A stretch of DNA of 64,000 bases from Thereva unica. Taxonomy: Eukaryota; Arthropoda; Insecta; Diptera; Therevidae. The stretch is taken from the NCBI GenBank assembly GCA_949987705.1, contig OX465283.1, positions 134,132,101 through 134,196,100 on the forward strand. Direction: 5' to 3'. Positions 35,060 to 45,799 of the stretch are shown in pieces. Every line of letters starts with the position of its first letter. The first letter of the stretch is position 1. The notes below the pieces were generated by a model. The model saw nothing but the letters and a program-made list of their open reading frames with translations. It was not told the DNA's origin and did no database searches. A program made the translations under genes and the position numbers.

Positions 35060-36530
35060 AATTGTGACGCTTCCAAAACTAAGTGAGGATCTGTTATGAA
35101 GCAATCACATATTCCAAATCGCAAAACAAGGATGCTTGGCATTTCTTAAGTGATGAAAACTCAGTTTTCTGCCATCAGCCCTAGTCGAAATCTACAAGTC
35201 CTACTTTCAACCCCGCCCTCCAGTACAACTCACAAAGTACGACACCACACCATCCAATTTTATGGTGGCACTTTTTTATGGAGCCACCGTGGGACTGTAG
35301 CGGCTTTGACAAAATATTATCTCGATTACTATATCGAATCTGCCTCTGAAATGACTACCCTTGTATTGCCAGGGCAATATTTTTCCCGCAATGTAAGATT
35401 GGCTCACTCACAAACTCTGCAGTTTTCCTTTTCACGTCTTTCTCTAAAGTCTAGATGAGCTTAAACAACTCTCTTGGGGAATAATCTTCCACAGTTGTAT
35501 TTTCAACTTCCTTCCGGGTTAACAATGGTAGGCTCAAATTAAGCAACAGTGCCAAATATTTGCCTGCAGTTCTAGCCCAACTCCTCTGGAATGAAAACAC
35601 AGAAGCCCCATTTGGGAGAAATGGGGCTTTTCCCCTAACCCAGTACGATGGATCCACACGGGGTCCTATACGGGGTCTTAGTATGGTGGCCAACCTTAAG
35701 TAAGTCCACCGTGCTAAACAAACTACAGAACTACTACAAAGATGTGCGGAGTTCTTCGTAACAGCAGCACTTCGTTCCACACTTACAGATGCCTAGATGC
35801 ATAGCTTCTTTAAATCTTCTGGCAAGGGAAAGCGCAACCATCGCAGCCCTGAGAATAAAATAATCTGGCTTTTGGACCGAGAGGGGAGGGCACACAAAGA
35901 TGCTGAACTCTGTCATCGTCCCAACAAAAATTGAATTCTACATACCTTAGATTATCTTCCTGAGGAATTAGGGAGTGCACATCCTTTCACGTCGTCGTGA
36001 ATGGAGAAATAGACCACACAGTTTTTAGGGTGCCATAAACTTCTTTATTGATGGCTCTAAGCTCGAGGGTTGGGTGGGAGCAGTAGTCTTTTCCCCAGAG
36101 CTTGTGATTGAAGTCTCCTTCCGACTACCCGATAGCTGCAGGGTATACCAAGAGGAGTTTCTAACGATACAAGAAGCTGTTCTGCTAATCAATCAGCTAG
36201 GCGATATGAATCGGAACGTCTAGATCTTACCAGATAGTCAGGCGGCACAAGTCCAAGAATGCAAGAGCAAGATCATCACTAAATAAAAATTTGAATGTGT
36301 AATCTGTTTCTGTGCGCTCTTTTCGAAGAGTTCACCTGGGTCGAACTCACTCTCTCCACACTAAATTGAATGACGTATTTGAGTTCACTGTCAAAATTTA
36401 GCAACTAAAATATCGGATGTCATTGAACATTGATCACCGATAGATAGAAAGGTGGTTTTGTCTGAAAGTCAGCGAAAATTTCTTCACGAAAAGCTCTTGA
36501 CCTTAGAACGCCTTTTATTTTGGCTAAAAG
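35060..36530 (+). pseudogene. LINE 3'-half remnant with RNase H
   Basis: CACATATTCCAAATCGCAAA (about 35107) is the NHIFQIAK box of the post-RT region, followed by LQVLLSTPP-like and RLAHSQTLQ pieces. At about 36020-36290 a frame reads FFIDGSKLEGWVGAVVFSPE, then YQEEFLTIQEAVLL and LPDSQAAQ, the three RNase H blocks (Asp, Glu, Asp). Many stops. It belongs with the fragments at 37.2 and 42.9 kb. Confidence 0.6.
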
Positions 36531-37179
36531 GCACGGCCGTAACTGTTTGCATTACTTGAAACAAATTCGAAATAGATAATATGGAAGCAATTGAAGGTCG
36601 ATCACCTGGAATCTGTTCCAACCAAGTGGAAAGTACTTTGTAAAAAGTTTAAAACCAGCAATTAAATTCACACAAGTCAGAAACACGATGTCCATACGAT
36701 GCCGCGAAGAAAATTGCTGAACTGATTTTTTGATGTATGTAAATATTTTATATTTGGCACAAGAAGGACTGCAAAAGACCATACCACAAGACAGAATTGA
36801 GCCAGGGCCATCTGCAATGCTACAACTACCGAGGCTGTCGAGGCCTAGCAACACAAAATTAATTTACAATTTAGGAACTCTGCACGTTTCTGGATGATGG
36901 ATTCGTTCACACTATCAAATTGAAGATACCGATCGAAACTCCAAAAATACGTAAATTTTAAAATCTTATCATAGTGAGAAGAATTTGAGTTTCCCTTTTT
37001 CTTTGAGGCGAACTATCACCATAAGTGGTAATCGCTTCAAAAAAAGATTGTACTCGTCATGTTAATATAGTAGATGTTCTTATCTTTTCGTCTTCCTTAA
37101 TTGAGTTGTAAGTATCTTGTGTCTGCCGGTTCCAGGGGATTGTGTAGATGGAACTAATTGCTGATTTATTCCTTAATAT

Positions 37180-37340
37180 CTTAGCCAAAGACCTGCGATG
37201 GAAAGATCACGTATTCCAAATCGCCAAATGAACATACTAGTACCTGGGATTTCTTAAGATGTCCAAATTTCTCGTAAGCGCAAGAAAGGACCCTGAAACT
37301 GTTCAACCACAGTAGAACTATTCTTGCACCAATGAGCTAG
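37180..37340 (+). pseudogene. LINE fragment, same family as 35.1 and 42.9 kb
   Basis: CTGCGATGGAAAGATCACGT and ATTCCAAATCGCC parallel 42885-42920 (CTGCGATGGAATGATCACAT and ATTCCAAATTGCC). Short and isolated in the Osiris intron. Confidence 0.55.
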
Positions 37341-37771
37341 GCTTTCCTTTTTGCCAAAATGTGTCATGACGTTTCTGACAATCTAATTTATTTGAATTTA
37401 TACCTTATATGAAAACATTTAGCTATTGTCAGATGTGATATAAAATGATCTTTGCTCCTTACGAAAAATTGTGGATGTCGAGTGGAACCAGATAACACAC
37501 CATAAATAAAACATTTATATTAAACATATTCAGAATTATGAAAGTCTTCATTATAAGCAAAAACGCAAGTAAAATTGGAAAATTGTGAATTCGTTGTTCT
37601 AGAACGCAGCACTTGATATTCTTTGTTCTTAAACTTTCCTCCGCAGTGAAGGGTTCATAGTCTTTCTTTTATCGGTTTAAAGCTGTATAATACTGGGTAG
37701 GTTTCATTTTTTTTTTCTCAACAGGACCTACCCTAAAGATGGTGTTTTGTATGACAGTAGTAAAAAATGTC

Positions 37772-38031
37772 ATCCCGAGTAAAAATAAAATATGGCCGTG
37801 ATTGAAAGATAATCCTCGGACATGTGCCGGGCATCAGACGGTTGTATGCCGGACTGTACGGCCGTACAACACATCACACACACCTACGGCCGACCCTTTT
37901 TTAAAAAAAGAGACGGAAAAATTGATTCTTATTAACTGCAACACTATTGGCGCAATTTAACTAATTAAAAAAGAAATCATTTTGGGCCGGTGTTTTCCCC
38001 GGTAGGACCGTCTTTTATTTTTACTCGGGAT
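37772..38031. mobile_element. MITE with ATCCCGAGTAAAAATAAAA ends (260 bp)
   Basis: 19-bp perfect terminal inverted repeats. The interior holds ATGGCCGTGATTG, a palindromic GTACGGCCGTAC stretch (37857-37868) and no ORF. The target duplication is not certain. In the Osiris intron. Confidence 0.7.
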
Positions 38032-38237
38032 AATGAATTTCTTGCAAAGCACCATTCTTTGAGCATAGCAGTGCTTGGAAGACTGTGATTTCAGCTTTGT
38101 ACTTAACACAGTTTATCGTTGGATGTTGCTAAAGGCAAGCTCTGTGCAAATATTGAATGTTCAAGGAATTTAAAAAAAAATTGTTTTGTGTTGAGAATTT
38201 TGATCCAGTATCGCAAGATGTTCCAGTACAGCTTACA

Positions 38238-38646
38238 CACCGTTTATGACTAAGTTCAACCCAGGTTAAACTTAGGTTCAACCCAGTTATAATCGGGGTC
38301 AACTTAACTTAGCTTTCTTGCCTGGATCGAGTTGATATTTCCTCTCATATACCCGTGCTGAGTTGTAATTAGGTTCAAATGAAATTTGTTTTGTTTGTTT
38401 ACCATCAGTGAAGTCTGATTGCACAGGAACATAAATTTATTTCATTCTGATTCCCTTTCATGGTTTTAAAAAGTAATACGTACCTATCTATCTATAAATG
38501 AAAACTTCACCAAAAATTTCAGGTTACGTGTTGATGTTAGTTCAACTCTATTTCAACCCAAAGTGAACTCTACTCGACATCATGTATGTTGGTCGAAACT
38601 TCAACACAACCTCGACTAACTTTTCAACCTAGTCTTAAACGGGGTC
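38238..38646. mobile_element. MITE with CCGTTTAWGACTARGTT ends (about 410 bp)
   Basis: The left CCGTTTATGACTAAGTTCAA and the inverted right CCGTTTAAGACTAGGTTGAA match at 16 of 20 positions. Multiple TTCAAC(CC) words occur on both sides. No ORF. In the Osiris intron. Confidence 0.55.
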
Positions 38647-39424
38647 TTTATTTCATATTCCTCTACCAATGCTAAATTGTGTTGACATCAGGGCCGCCAT
38701 TTATTTTGTTTCACTTTCATTAATGTCCAGCACAAGTTTCCGGCAAGTTTTAATGATGTCGAGGATGTAAATCTTATTATCCTCTACAACCTGCACCTCT
38801 ACATTTTAAAAATCCTACGAGTCAGTATTTTTACATTTGTTGACTCTGGTGTAAAATCATAACCTAAAATAGTTGCATAGACAAGAATGGTCTAGGTCGT
38901 ATACTTTTCCAGGTAGTTAGTTTTAACGAGAACCTTAGTCTCTACGACCCAGACCTAATATAGAGAACTATCGTCTATTGCTTACCTAGTAGTTTGCCCA
39001 ATAAAGCGAGCTGTTCTAAAAAATTTAAATAATTTACGAATCTTACGGAGTACGAGTTTCATTTATGTGACGTTGCCCAGTCCACTCGGAAGGTATAGCA
39101 ATTGCCACCAAGTTTGCTTGATTGACCAAAGTGCCATCGTGTATTATTTATTTTATTTGTGTAAGACCAACTCAAAGGTAACCTCTTTTGTACTGTCGAC
39201 GTTTCAATAACAAAGTGCAAAGTCGAACAGCAACCTCAAGTCAGAAAGATATTATATAGAAGAAAGAGCTTCCAACTTCAACACGCGTTTCCATTTTACC
39301 TGCTCCCCATTCTAGAATACTCCGGCTGAGCATCGGTTTCGGCAATCGGACAGAAACTATCAGTCTTACTTATCATGTTTACTGATGATAGTCAAGAAAT
39401 ATCACAGAAACACTATAATGCCGA

Positions 39425-39900
39425 CCTCAGCTCAATACTGTTCAGTTCTATCCACACAAGTGGCTTCACCGGCTAAAATCTACCGCATGTTCAGTTCGTG
39501 TTTGAAATTGTTTTTGCTTTTCACCGAAAGCCTGAGCCAAATATGGCGTGCCATACCGTAACCGCACCTACCCTACCCTATGGCACCCACCTAAATTTAC
39601 TTAATGAATTTTCATATATTCGATCGTTAGGGCACGCACAGCTACGCTACGGCGAATATGGTTCAGGCTGAAGTCACAAGCTTACTGGAATGGAATTCCA
39701 CTATTCCAATTTATTTTTCCCCTTTGAGCGAGATTTTACGTTTAACTTAAGGTCGAGGTTCGAGTTTAGTTGGGCAAACTGAGGTCTGTTTTATTCTCAG
39801 TTGAATATGTGGGAATTGTATGCGAACTGAGGTTAGTTTAAAGTTCAGTTTACCAATTTGCTCGAACTTGCGTCGTAGGCCGAACAAGTTGAAAAGTGAT
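39425..39900 (+). repeat. Dispersed repeat shared with 52.78-53.10 kb
   Basis: In the same order as 52780-53100: CCTCAG(C/T)TCAATA, CACAAGTGGCTTCACC (there TATAAGTGGGTTCACC), TTACTGGAATGGAATTCCA, GCGAGATTTTACG, AGTTGAATATGTG and AGTTCAGTTTACCAATTT. The matching copy lies inside the hAT at 52275-53410. No ORF is conserved between them. Confidence 0.6.
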
Positions 39901-40228
39901 TAGGAAACACCATAATGTTTTAGTGCTATTTGAAATATATCTTCTGGTAGACCATAATAGAAAAACACTCTGTCAAAATGTGAGCACGCTGTTATCAGTT
40001 GTCTAATAGCTGTAGCAACAAGAAACTAGGAAGCCAATTCGAGGGGAGCGCTCTATAGAGAGAAGATAAAGGCCCTTTAGAAATGCTCACAATCTATTCA
40101 AAATACTAACAGCACCTTATGCTATTTCTCCTAAGAGATAGTATTGTAAACTGTAATATAAAATATATAAAACACAAAATGTTAATTATTTAACTTCATA
40201 CCATATAATACTGATTTTTTCAATACAG

Positions 40229-41029
40229 GTTTTCCGTCGTGCAAAGGCATTTTTCGATAAGCCCACCCTCGATATCTTCGGCGGAATCTCTCTGAAGAAG
40301 AATATTGAAGACCGACAAGGCAAATCAATCGAAGATAATACGATCGCTGTCGAGACTGCTAAATCAGTCGAGACAAGAAATGGCGAAATGGAAGCATATC
40401 TCCTCACAAACGCCAAAAATTTCTTTCAAGAAAGATCGCTCAACCTAAACTTTGTCCAAGTGGCACGTAGTATAGCCAGCAAAATCCCAGATGATATCAA
40501 GGAAGATGTTCGCGAATTGGTTGTTGAAGGCCGTCTTAAAAAGAAGAAGCTGCTGAAGAAGCTGTTACCTATTGCTCTGGGTATCATAGCAAAGATAGCT
40601 CTGCTTGTGATCGTCTCACTTGTTGGTATATTGATGATCGCTAAGAAGGCCTTTGTTGTTTCGGTGGCAGCACTTGGATTAGCCTTGTTCTCAGGACTAA
40701 CAGGGTTGGCTTCGAGAGTTGGGGGCAGCGGTGGGCTAGGCGGCGGATCTGGAGGCGGCGGCGGCTTATTCAGCAAGTTAAGCGGATTCTTCGGCGGTGG
40801 CGGCGGCAGCTCAGCCAGCAGTACTGGATGGAGTGGTGGACAAGGTGGATGGGGAGCTGGAGGAGGTGGTGGCTGGTCCGGAGGTGGAGCCGGTGGTGGC
40901 TGGTCAGGTGGTGGCAGCGGCGGCGGTGGCAGCGGATGGAACAGTGGATGGGACTCGCACGGTGCTTACAGCGCCCCTGTTGCCCAGACACTTGCCTATT
41001 CAGGACACAACCAGCCGGCTACACGATAA
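40229..41029 (+). CDS. Osiris-family (DUF1676) protein, exon 2: core domain, Gly-rich tail
   Basis: Second exon, opened by a T-rich tract and CAG at 40226-40228. It adds 266 residues, for a 309-aa product (join 31162..31290, 40229..41029). The reading frame is open from the acceptor, so the internal ATG at 40388 is not the start. Visible parts: FFDKPTLDIFGGISL (about residues 51-65); an amphipathic stretch with SLNLNF; the basic run KKKKLLKK (147-154) followed by a long hydrophobic segment (155-200) typical of DUF1676; a Gly/Ser/Trp-rich region (about 207-285); and the terminal AQTLAYSG motif (295-302), a hallmark of the family. It is probably a secreted or endomembrane protein of cuticle-forming cells, by family inference. 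I cannot assign a numbered Osiris orthologue. Osiris genes usually cluster, but no second member is seen here. Confidence 0.85.
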   Translation, partial: VFRRAKAFFDKPTLDIFGGISLKKNIEDRQGKSIEDNTIAVETAKSVETRNGEMEAYLLTNAKNFFQERSLNLNFVQVARSIASKIPDDIKEDVRELVVEGRLKKKKLLKKLLPIALGIIAKIALLVIVSLVGILMIAKKAFVVSVAALGLALFSGLTGLASRVGGSGGLGGGSGGGGGLFSKLSGFFGGGGGSSASSTGWSGGQGGWGAGGGGGWSGGGAGGGWSGGGSGGGGSGWNSGWDSHGAYSAPVAQTLAYSGHNQPATR

Positions 41030-41550
41030 CGAAAATTACTAAATATCAAAGTAACATAGATTGTAAACTTATTTAATGTTGTAAATTATTTTTTTTATTT
41101 TTTGTTTAATTTATTTTTCAATATTTATTATTTTCTTTTAATTATTATTATTTTATTTTATTGTTACCATTTTTAAAGTTACCTAGTTCATAGCAAAGCA
41201 AAAATAGTGTGAAAAAAAGAAAATATCATTTTGTAAAGAATATTGTAAGACTCTCTGTAAAAAGGAGGATGATATCGAGGACGATCATATACTAGTCTAA
41301 TGAAATCTTAAGGCTATTTCAATACTAAATGCTTATCCTATATATATATACACAATCTGGATTTGCTTTCGAGTACATGAATAATAATAGCTTTATTTCA
41401 TTTTGTTTTTCGTTTATTTAAAAAATTTTGGTGTTTTTTTTTTCTTACAGTTTTTCTACACTTTATTTTATTATTTCGGGGGCTATGCTTCACCATATTT
41501 CATATTGTTAAAAAAAATTTTCTGTTTTGTTTTTTTCTTTCATTAAAATT
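41030..41550 (+). other. Probable 3' UTR of the Osiris gene
   Basis: Strongly AU-rich sequence after the stop codon at 41027-41029. I saw no canonical AATAAA in the first 500 bases; ATTAAA at 41542-41547 is the first acceptable poly(A) signal I noticed. The end is therefore approximate. Confidence 0.35.
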
Positions 41551-41559
41551 ATGCATCAT

Positions 41560-42690
41560 GTAAAAGCTTGTCTATTGATATTTTATTTTTATTTATTTTT
41601 TTTATCCTATGAAAAGTTCTGAATGCGCATTTATTTTAAAAAGCATGTTTTTATACAGTTTTGTGCTTTACTTGAATAATTTTGCTCATATAATTTAATG
41701 AAATTTTATTTGAGTTAATTATTTCAACAATTTCACCGCATATTGGAGATAACACGTCTATGGAATGGGTGTGAGTATACAATTCTTTTGTATGTTTTTC
41801 TTTTTTTTAATGTTTTAAAAAACAATTTTTGTTATAAAGAAAATTTTTTCATAATTTACAGATCTATTTACTTTTCTTACAATTTAAAAAATATCAAAAT
41901 GTTTTATTCTGCTTTTGTAATTTGATTAAATGATTGCATGATTTCTAGTTAAAAAAATGGGTTTTGGTATACAGCTTTATTTGCTTTTCTTTAAATTATT
42001 ATAAAAAAATTAAGGCCCTATCTTCTATGGGTAGCTTCTAGCAAATGGTATTACTTAGATTTTGTTATAAATTTTATTTTTCGTGCCAAGCTCCCTTAAA
42101 TAGAAACAAAAAACGCGCCCATTAGTGTGGTGATTTTGGCGATTTTTCGATCTTCCCTCCCACCTTGGTGTGATGTCGTGAGATTTGGTTCGACACCCCT
42201 TCCCTCATAATCTCAGGTGAGATTTTTCAAATTTAAAAAATATCTAGTAGTTACACTAAAAACACGCCTTAACGGGGGCGTAAACACAGCAATTCGAGCC
42301 TTTCCGCGGGCTGCTCCCACACGACTCGAACGCCGTAGGCAGCGACTAAATAATTGAGGTGCTACTTTGTGGCGTTCGTATAACCGCGATAAATGTCTTT
42401 CTGTAGATGTAAATGTCTTTCTGCCAAGGCTTAGTGGACAGACATGTTTTACTTAAATTTAACCCAGGTTTCTCGCTAACACCGACGATATACCTCCTAT
42501 CTCAGTGGGAGAAGAGAATGTAAAGGCGGCGTGAATTCATGGCAACATTTTACGTCGTACCCACTCAAAACAGAAAAGAAGGAGGGAGCTAGACGAGAAA
42601 ACCATCCACACTCGCGTTCACGGGTGCTCGCGGCTGTTCACGGCGTGAGTCTGAAGCTGGCTTAATGGCTGACTCAACTCCTAACATCCT
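41560..42690. other. Intergenic, no supported gene
   Basis: Extremely AT-rich to about 42.1 kb, then more GC-rich with short unconserved frames. No terminal repeats seen. Confidence 0.45.
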
Positions 42691-42709
42691 AATGGTAACT
42701 TGAAGGTGT

Positions 42710-42875
42710 TCATTACACGTTCATGCAAGCGTCAATTAATTCCATCAGTCATGATTGATGGAAATCAAAATATTCAGATAATTACATCAATTATCATTTT
42801 AGACAATAGGAATTCCGTCAGTCATAGCATGAACTATGGCAAAACTGACAGCGGAGCCTATCGCCTAATGGAATA
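42710..42875. repeat. Repeat shared (inverted) with 32.28-32.45 kb
   Basis: Reverse-complement partner of the intron repeat. GTTCATTACACGTTCATGCA, CAGTCATGATTGATGG and TGGCAAAACTGACAG match in order. It sits directly upstream of a LINE tail. Confidence 0.55.
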
Positions 42876-42879
42876 GGGA

Positions 42880-43560
42880 GATCTGCGATGGAATGATCAC
42901 ATATTCCAAATTGCCTACCAGGCCTCCCAATGCCTTGGATTTCTTAAGAGGTGCTAGTTTCTCCTACAGCCAGTCGCCCTGCCTACCGTCTACCAAATAC
43001 AATTCGTATATACCATTCCCCAAATAGAATTCGTATATCTTAGTAGGCGCTCCAAAAACACCTTGGCTTGCCTCGACAAGCTGCAAAATCGTGCCATCAA
43101 ACTCATTGGTGGTGACACCTGTCACGCCTCTATAGACTCCGCTACCGTCTAGCTACCATAGGAATGTAGCAGTCTTCTCTATACTTTATTGCTATTACTA
43201 CAGCGTATCCGTTGTGGGACGTCCCGCTGGGGCCGCCAACTAACGGATCAAAGAAATAACTGAAATGCGAACCCTCCTACCTGCACGGCACAATTTTCTC
43301 CGCAAAACAAGACTAGCCCACTCGACCAACCCTCATACCTTACAGCCTAACCCCTCGGGCGCAATGTGATCTAGAAGTTCGTTCAGGAATAGGACAATTT
43401 AACTGTGGAATAATCTTCTACAGTCAGTTATTCCGAACTCGTACAACATTTTAGAGCCCAAAATTAAGCTTCAGCGATATTTCCACAACCCTCTCTAACC
43501 TTTCCTATTCTCCTCTATTCTTCAAACCAAGCAGACGAGATAAACTGGTTGTCTTTCCCC
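42880..43560 (+). pseudogene. LINE ORF2 C-terminal remnant
   Basis: Reads DLRWNDHIFQIAYQASQCLG in pieces, then LDKLQNRAIKLIG-like text (about 43075-43110) and RKTRLAHSTNPHTLQP, RSSFRNRTI, LWNNLLQSV (about 43300-43430). This is the usual jockey/CR1-type tail (RxSFIxRTxxxWNxLP). Frames change several times. The nearest relatives in the window are at 35.1, 37.2 and 48.6-48.8 kb. Confidence 0.6.
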
Positions 43561-43639
43561 CACTTGAGATTTAGTGAGATTCGGGTCGACCCCCTCCCCT
43601 TAACGCCTCACGTAATTAATGGACGACCCCTGCTACATA

Positions 43640-44294
43640 ATTATTCCCCTATATAATTCAAATATAAATTAATATTAATATATTTTTACTAAGTTCGTAG
43701 AAAACCTGACAAAAGAAGAAAAATTCTCCTTACAACTAATTCAACCCCATTTCACCCCCTTAGGGGATGAATTTCGACAAATCGCTGCATAGTGAATAAT
43801 AACGATATTATACGGATGCACTGTAATAATTTCAACCCTTTAGGTTCAGCGGTTTGCCCTGTGCGTTGTTTGCCAGTCAGTTACTTTTTATATAATTGAA
43901 AAAAGGAAGTAAAGAAAAAAATTGCCCTGAAAACCTATTCAACCCCATTTCAACCCTTTAGGGGAAAGATTATATTAAACAAAAGTACTGTATTTTACTG
44001 AAAAACATTAAGGCTGCACCGGGTAAACATAAATGAACAACAAAACTTAGTAAAATGCAAACAAGATTTTAACTGTTTTTAGTTTTTTTTTTTTGACTCC
44101 CATATGAACTTTCATCCCCTATTTCAACCCCTTCTTCAACCCTCAAATCTCCCAAAGTAGCCTATGTTCTTCTTCAAGGTCTAAACTATCTCTGTAGCAA
44201 AATTCATTAAAATGGGTTCAGTGGTTTAGGCGTGAAAGCGTAACAGAGAGATAGACAGCCAGGGTTATTTTTGCCTTTATAATATTAGTAAGGA
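43640..44294 (-). mobile_element. Helitron-like element, 5' end at 44294 (minus strand)
   Basis: From 44294 the minus strand begins TCCTTACTAATATTATAAAG and continues with GTCTATCTCTCTGTTACGC, TTTCACGCCTAAACCACTGA and ATGAATTTTGCTACAGAGAT, an arrangement common at Helitron 5' ends in insects. The phrase AACCCCATTTCA(A/C)CCC recurs (43744, 43942 and near 44115) inside it. The 3' end was not identified; the left limit is approximate. Confidence 0.45.
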
Positions 44295-44791
44295 TTTATA
44301 TACAGTCCAACATCCTTTAACTCTTAATATCAGTTGGACGTGTGCTCATTGCCTCCTCCCGTGTTTCATATTCTTTAAGTTACATACTCCGGTCGAATAA
44401 TTTTTTTTAATATATTCAAACAACCCTCGCTTTCGACGTGCTGAGAATTTAATTCAACTCTATTTCACAATAACAGCAGTAGTTTCAGCTACGAAGACTA
44501 CGTGTCCTTCAAGCCACTAAAATAACCACATTAATTCATATGCAGACATTACCCAAAACATTTTTATTCTCCACCCAACAAAACAAAACCTTAAAACCTT
44601 TAAGGGATTGCAATGCAGTACATTCTGTGGATTTGCATACGGCTTATCAAAACGTACTTAAAAGACACAAAGGCACATGTTACTTTGTCAGACTACTTTT
44701 AATATTCTCTAAACCTTTTAAAGGGAAATGATAAGCCTCAGTAATGTACTTCTTTGTAATGCAGTATTTTTTACCTACGAGTTTTTTTTTA

Positions 44792-45784
44792 GGAGGTGAC
44801 TATTTTCACCTTAAAACGTGAAACCAGAAACGTGAAACCAGAAAAAAATCAATTCACCGGGAAAAGAACTATATTCACACCAGAAACAATACAGCTTGGG
44901 GTAGGTGATCGGCGGAGAGCGCTTGCCCTTGACCGTTGACATGACCATTTTAAAGACTTCGCCCCAGGGGTCCGAGTCTGCTTCTCTGCACAACCTTTTG
45001 AAGTAACTCGGATTTACTTCTAGCGATGGCTTTGTTCAGCCTTTTCCTCGCTTCCATCGAAATCCGGACGGTTCCGATTTCTCTGAGTTCTCCTTCTCGC
45101 TTTCAGGCAGACCCTTCGGCATTCGTCGATCTAAGCGTTTCACCAGAAGTTTGGTAGGTGTTGACGATTGCAGGAGCGCCGAGGCATGGATGCATCACAT
45201 GCTTGTTTTATTGAATCTTCGATTCGCTCTGCCCCTTCCCTGGCGCCTCCTGCCGACCTCGCATCATGCAGGAATACTTCCTCGAACACTTCTGTGTCAA
45301 GTTTCTTAACGGCCCATCCTCTAGCCGTTCCGTACCTAGAATTCCTCTTTTCTATACCCTGACCAACCTCGAAGATGATGGTTTGGAGGTCGCTGGGCGT
45401 GTACCAATCGCTCACCCGCCACTGTAGGCCCTGAATCGCTCTCGTAAGTAATGTCGATTACAGATGATCTCCCACCCCTTTGGAAGGTGTTTTCGCCTCC
45501 GGTGTTGACTAACACCACGTTTAGTCGCGAGAATACTTCTATGAGTATGCGCCCTCTTGCATTCGTTTGTCGACTGTCCCATTCGACAGCCCTGTCCCAT
45601 CCGACAGCATTGCAATCACACGCTAATATTACCGGGTAACTTCTATAGCTATAAAATAATTATTTGCAAAATTCTGGTGTCGATATAACATTTTTCTGGT
45701 GTATGTAGTTCTTTTCCCGACGAATTAATTTTTTCTGGTTTAACGTTTCTTTTTTCACGTTTTAAGGTGAAAATAGTCACCTCC
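44792..45784. mobile_element. Mutator-like (Pack-MULE-type) element with captured LINE fragment
   Basis: Terminal inverted repeats of about 95 bp begin GGAGGTGACTATTTTCACC and end with the exact inverse. Deeper matches are TTAAAACGTGAAA, CCAGAAAAAA and GGGAAAAGAACTA. The 9-bp word TTTTTTTTA flanks both sides (44783-44791 and 45785-45793), although it is low in complexity. Long TIRs plus a 9-bp duplication point to the Mutator superfamily. Nearly the whole interior (about 44900-45640) is LINE coding sequence, with no transposase. Confidence 0.7.
44900..45640 (-). pseudogene. R1-like LINE endonuclease-to-RT linker, captured
   Basis: Minus-strand pieces in order: CNAVGWDRAVEWDS-like text, TNARGRILIEVFSRLNVVLV and NTGGENTFQRGG (the endonuclease DFNAWH...NARG...LLNTG region), then DLQTIIFEVG (the SDHxxI block, with His read as Leu-Gln), WAVKKLDTEVFEEVFLHDAR, ACDASMPRRSC, CRRVCLKARRRTQRNRN and CREADSDPWGEVFKMVMSTV. 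Three frames are used, so it is broken. It ends at the TIRs on both sides and lacks RT. Confidence 0.7.
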
Positions 45785-45799
45785 TTTTTTTTATTCAAG

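Larger units (their letters stand above)
31291..40228 (+). other. 8.9-kb intron of the Osiris gene, loaded with mobile-element debris
   Basis: The intron runs from GTACGG to a T-rich CAG. It contains no convincing cellular exon: the short ORFs inside lack conserved motifs. It holds a multimeric MITE, two long-TIR MITEs, a foldback repeat, LINE 3'-end fragments at about 32.85, 35.1-36.5 and 37.2 kb, and a repeat shared with 52.8 kb. An undetected small middle exon cannot be excluded without transcript data, but the joined protein already has the continuous family pattern. Confidence 0.7.

Noticed and set aside
40388..41029. Osiris protein starting at the internal ATG
   Set aside because: The frame is open back to a splice acceptor at 40229 and joins in phase to a signal-peptide exon; the shorter product would lack the secretion signal.
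40426..41076. Overlapping frames in and opposite the Osiris Gly-rich region
   Set aside because: Shadow frames of GGN-rich sequence (Pro- and Arg/Trp-rich translations) with no independent support.
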